Source: Bacteroidales bacterium
GTDB taxonomy: Bacteria; Bacteroidota; Bacteroidia; Bacteroidales; GCA-2711565
Assembly: GCA_029931995.1 (NCBI GenBank)
Contig: JAOZQX010000042.1
Span: 1 to 8,614 of the forward strand
Length of the DNA stretch: 8,614 nt
Direction of reading: 5' to 3'
The translations under genes were made by a program, and so were the position numbers. The first letter of the stretch is position 1. Each line of letters begins with the position of its first letter. Under the pieces are notes generated by a model. That model had not been told where the DNA came from, did not search any database, and saw only the letters and a list, made by a program, of their open reading frames with translations. Positions 6,446-8,614 of this stretch are shown here, piece after piece.

Positions 6446-8614
6446 TTAGTAAAAAATTACTTCACATTTTCGGTGTTCCGATTTAAATTTTGCAATTTTC
6501 TTAGGATTAATATTGGTATTGTAACACTTCAGTAGTTCTAAATTCAGTGTTTCAATCGGACTGATATTTTTAACCTTTGTATTATAAATTTCCAGCTGTT
6601 TTAGCCTTTTCATTGTGTCAAGATACTTAAGGTTTTTTATTTGGGTTCCCGGACAAATAAGGATTTCAAGCTTTTTCATGTTTTGTATTTGCTCAAAATT
6701 TTTGATGGGGATGTTGGAAATATCCAGATGTTTTAGTTTTGGCAGTTTCATAATATCCGATAAATCTTCAATCGGGTTGTTTGCACACTCAATAAATTCA
6801 AGACTTTTGATTTTTTTAAGTGCCCCCAATTGTGTGATTCGTGTACCCGAAAAACGTAATTCTTTTAACCAACTTAAGGTAATCAACGGATTTAAATTTC
6901 GGAGCTGAGGAGTGTTGTTAATGTCCATTTTTTCGAGGGTGCTAATTTGATGAAGCTCCTCACGGTTTAATACTTTATTACTAAATCGGCTTGTTTTACG
7001 GAAAACCTGTTTCCAGTTGTCGCTCAAATCTTTCCACCAATGTTGTAGTTTGGTTGTACGGAAAACGACCAAACATTCAGGCATGCGTTTTCTGAATTTC
7101 TGAATTTCTATTAAATTAACTTTGGTATTATCAGCAAAAACTTTTTTAAGTTGAGGAAGTTGCGAAACAGCCTCCAAAGAAGAAACATTGGTGTTTTCAA
7201 TATGCAATTCAATCAGATCATTCAATTTTCTTAAATGAGAAATATCAAAAACACTACTTTTCGATAAGTATAAATACTCAAGTTTGCTGAGGTTTTTGAG
7301 TGGAGATAGATTAGAAGCTTTGGTTTGACGTGCATCTAAATATTTTAAATCTATAAGATCACGAAGCGGATCAAAATCAGAAATACCTGTATTACTACAA
7401 TTTAAATGCTCAAGAGCAATTAGTTTACGCAAAGGTTCTAATGATTTTATTTCGGGCTGATTGCTGATATTTAAGATTTTAATTTTTGGCAAATTATGTA
7501 ATTGTTCAGTAGCCGGAATTTCATCCAGATCATTGTATTTTCTAAAAATTTGCTTCCATTTTTCATTAAGTCCGGCCCACCAACTGCTTAATTCTTCCGA
7601 TTCGAAAATAACCATGCAATCGGGTTTTGCCAGCATGAAGCGATTGGCTTCCTCGGCTTTAATTTTCGAATAATCGCAATAAATTTTTGTAAGAGTTGCA
7701 TTTTTTTCAAGTGGAGCAAGGTTTTGAATACGAGTATTATCGATAACAAGTATTCTCAGTTTTTCTAAGCCCGCAAGAGCTTCAACCGACTGAACATTTG
7801 TAGATGCAAGATTTAAGATTTCCAGATTATGAAAATTCTTTAACGAATCGAGTTTTATTACATTTGAATTGATAAAACGTAAATCCTGTATGTATTCTAA
7901 TTTTGATAAAGCTTGTAGGTCGTCAATAGGCGTACTGTTGAAATAGAGACGCTCGAGCAATGAGAATTTTGCTACGGGAGCAAGATCCCAGATAAGTGTA
8001 TTGCTAAAATTCAGATATTTTAAATTGGTTGAGTAGCGCAGAGGAGTTAGGGTTTTAATTTGTGTGCCCTGACATTCCAATACTTCTAATCGGGTTAAAT
8101 TTCTAATAGGAATCAAATTTTCGACGGGGCTTTCCGCAATTGATAAACTTCGAAGTTTTGTAAGTTTTGAAAGTGGGCCGAGATCGACAATTCTCAAACT
8201 ATCAGGGATTTTTATTTCCTGTAAAGCAATGCATTCTGTTAGATGTTGATATATTTGATTGGAGTTGAAAAGTATTGTATCATAAACGATAGTTTGAACT
8301 GTATCGGGTTCGTTAACGAAAAGAGTATCTTGATTAAAGGCTAAGAAAGTATCGATTTCGAGAATAAGTGTAGTATCGGTTGTTGTGACGAAAAATGAAT
8401 CCGAATAGCTAAAAACATTTGTCAGTTGAACAGAGTTGTCAAGCATCCGATTGTTTCCGAAAAACTGTTTCCAAATTTGTGGCATGGTGTTCCACCAGTT
8501 TTGCAGTTCTTCTTTTTCGTTAAGCTTGGTAGTATAAATACTTGCAATTTTCAGGTCTTGGTTTTCGTCATCAAAATTAATTTCGATGAAACGAGTTTTA
8601 TTTGTATTGATGGA
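6446..8614 (-). CDS. Large multi-module leucine-rich repeat protein, 5'-truncated by the window
   Basis: The frame is open to the right edge: 722 codons plus a stop are visible and the start lies outside. Counting from the edge, three modules are seen. Each opens with a Trp-Trp-x6-Trp-Lys-Gln cap (W40, W345, W526), continues with LRRs of 22 residues (L-x2-L-x5-[TS]-x-[IV]-x2-[LI]-x-[PA]-L pattern, SDS22-like) and closes with a strand containing a Cys (C333, C514, C717). The module repeat arrays begin at 131, 378 and 560 and hold 9, 6 and 7 units. The first unit of each module is 23 residues long. Module A carries a 48-residue octapeptide insert. No catalytic motif is visible. A binding or scaffold role is inferred, and the compartment is unknown because the N-terminus is missing. 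The Met at 8485 is residue 44 and falls within the first cap (N-T-M-P), so it is not a credible start. The gene ends one base before the acetyltransferase ATG. Confidence 0.88.
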   Translation of the reverse strand, partial: SINTNKTRFIEINFDDENQDLKIASIYTTKLNEKEELQNWWNTMPQIWKQFFGNNRMLDNSVQLTNVFSYSDSFFVTTTDTTLILEIDTFLAFNQDTLFVNEPDTVQTIVYDTILFNSNQIYQHLTECIALQEIKIPDSLRIVDLGPLSKLTKLRSLSIAESPVENLIPIRNLTRLEVLECQGTQIKTLTPLRYSTNLKYLNFSNTLIWDLAPVAKFSLLERLYFNSTPIDDLQALSKLEYIQDLRFINSNVIKLDSLKNFHNLEILNLASTNVQSVEALAGLEKLRILVIDNTRIQNLAPLEKNATLTKIYCDYSKIKAEEANRFMLAKPDCMVIFESEELSSWWAGLNEKWKQIFRKYNDLDEIPATEQLHNLPKIKILNISNQPEIKSLEPLRKLIALEHLNCSNTGISDFDPLRDLIDLKYLDARQTKASNLSPLKNLSKLEYLYLSKSSVFDISHLRKLNDLIELHIENTNVSSLEAVSQLPQLKKVFADNTKVNLIEIQKFRKRMPECLVVFRTTKLQHWWKDLSDNWKQVFRKTSRFSNKVLNREELHQISTLEKMDINNTPQLRNLNPLITLSWLKELRFSGTRITQLGALKKIKSLEFIECANNPIEDLSDIMKLPKLKHLDISNIPIKNFEQIQNMKKLEILICPGTQIKNLKYLDTMKRLKQLEIYNTKVKNISPIETLNLELLKCYNTNINPKKIAKFKSEHRKCEVIFY
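6449..6937 (-). repeat. LRR array of module C (7 units) and C-terminus
   Basis: Residues 560-722 comprise a 23-residue first unit, four units of 22, one of 21 and a closing unit ending RKCEVIFY. The closing-Cys spacing from module B (514 to 717, 203 residues) is exactly 22 longer than the previous one, meaning one more LRR. The protein stops five residues after the Cys, exactly where another linker and Trp-Trp cap would begin. Confidence 0.9.
6998..7048 (-). repeat. Trp-Trp/WKQ cap of LRR module C
   Basis: Residues 523-539 read LQHWWKDLSDNWKQVFR. They are very similar to the module B cap and stand at the same 12-residue distance from the preceding closing Cys (C514 to W526). Confidence 0.85.
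7061..7483 (-). repeat. LRR array of module B (6 units)
   Basis: Residues 378-518 comprise a first unit of 23 residues (with an extra residue around NQPEIKSLEPL), four of 22, and a closing unit ending MPECLVVF. The spacing from the closing Cys of module A (333) to that of module B (514) is 181 residues. Confidence 0.9.
7541..7591 (-). repeat. Trp-Trp/WKQ cap of LRR module B
   Basis: Residues 342-358 read LSSWWAGLNEKWKQIFR. The cap follows the closing strand of module A, with C333 exactly 12 residues before W345, and comes 33 residues before the first LRR of module B. A short amphipathic helix capping the solenoid is inferred. Confidence 0.85.
7604..8224 (-). repeat. LRR array of module A (9 units)
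   Basis: Residues 131-337 comprise a first unit of 23 residues, seven units of exactly 22, and a closing unit that ends in KPDCMVIF. Typical units begin LEVLECQGTQIKTLTPL or LERLYFNSTPIDDLQAL. Several units carry Cys at the sixth position (as in LEVLEC). The period in DNA is 66 bases, but the units are diverged, so this is an old expansion. Confidence 0.9.
8258..8401 (-). repeat. Six tandem octapeptides with Asp-Thr/Ser at every eighth residue
   Basis: Residues 72-119 form six units of exactly eight residues, each beginning with Asp followed by Thr, or by Ser in the first unit. The Asp positions are 72, 80, 88, 96, 104 and 112. Example units are DTTLILEI, DTFLAFNQ and DTLFVNEP. The other positions are mostly beta-branched or aromatic residues. 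The Asp is GAT every time. An extended beta or beta-solenoid-like linker is inferred. It sits where modules B and C have no counterpart. Confidence 0.85.
8459..8506 (-). repeat. Trp-Trp/WKQ cap of LRR module A
   Basis: Residues 37-52 (counted from the window edge) read LQNWWNTMPQIWKQFF. The WW to WKQ spacing is the same as in modules B and C. Unlike the others it is followed by a 91-residue gap before the first LRR, against 33 and 34 in B and C, because of the octapeptide insert. It also contains the Met at 8485 that mimics a start codon. Confidence 0.85.

Noticed and set aside
6449..8224. Regular 66-base periodicity as a possible DNA repeat array such as CRISPR
   Set aside because: The period is that of 22-residue LRRs in an open frame. 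The DNA copies are diverged and there are no identical repeats with unique spacers.

Overview
The window is AT-rich and almost entirely coding. It holds three genes and no RNA gene, insertion sequence or CRISPR array that I can see. The features point to a Bacteroidota genome: a roughly 2,000-residue alpha-2-macroglobulin (A2M) lipoprotein of the type common in that phylum, a linker in it resembling the SusC/RagA signature, AT-rich leaders without clear Shine-Dalgarno sequences, and a large 22-residue LRR protein. The assignment rests on remembered family features, not on a search.

Positions 1-46 are a short AT-rich leader. Positions 47-5998 (+) encode a complete 1983-residue A2M-like lipoprotein with a lipobox ending at Cys17, a helical N-terminal region, macroglobulin domains including MG2, a bait-region domain, an A2M domain, a helical thioester-type domain and a conserved C-terminal domain. 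The position where thioester-bearing relatives carry Cys-x-Glu-Gln reads Asn-Ala-Ile-Ala here, so covalent trapping looks lost. Just before the A2M domain lies a peptide (residues 1162-1183) that resembles the signature/TonB-box linker of SusC/RagA outer-membrane receptors, although no plug or barrel follows.

On the minus strand, an LRR gene (6446-8614, running off the right edge) is followed after one base by a GNAT acetyltransferase gene (5995-6444). These two are probably cotranscribed. The LRR protein is a chain of three modules. Each has a Trp-Trp-x6-Trp-Lys-Gln cap, 22-residue LRRs and a Cys-containing closing cap, with 9, 6 and 7 repeat units respectively. Module A also carries a regular octapeptide insert with Asp-Thr/Ser at every eighth residue, six times. 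The Met at 8485 lies inside the first cap and is not the true start.

The A2M gene and the LRR-GNAT pair converge, and their stop codons share the palindrome TTAA at 5995-5998, with no recognisable terminator between them. The A2M protein probably acts in the periplasm as an envelope guard against proteases or as a scaffold. The LRR protein is probably a binding scaffold. The GNAT is probably a cytoplasmic small-molecule or protein N-acetyltransferase. Nothing in the sequence shows that the two transcription units work together.
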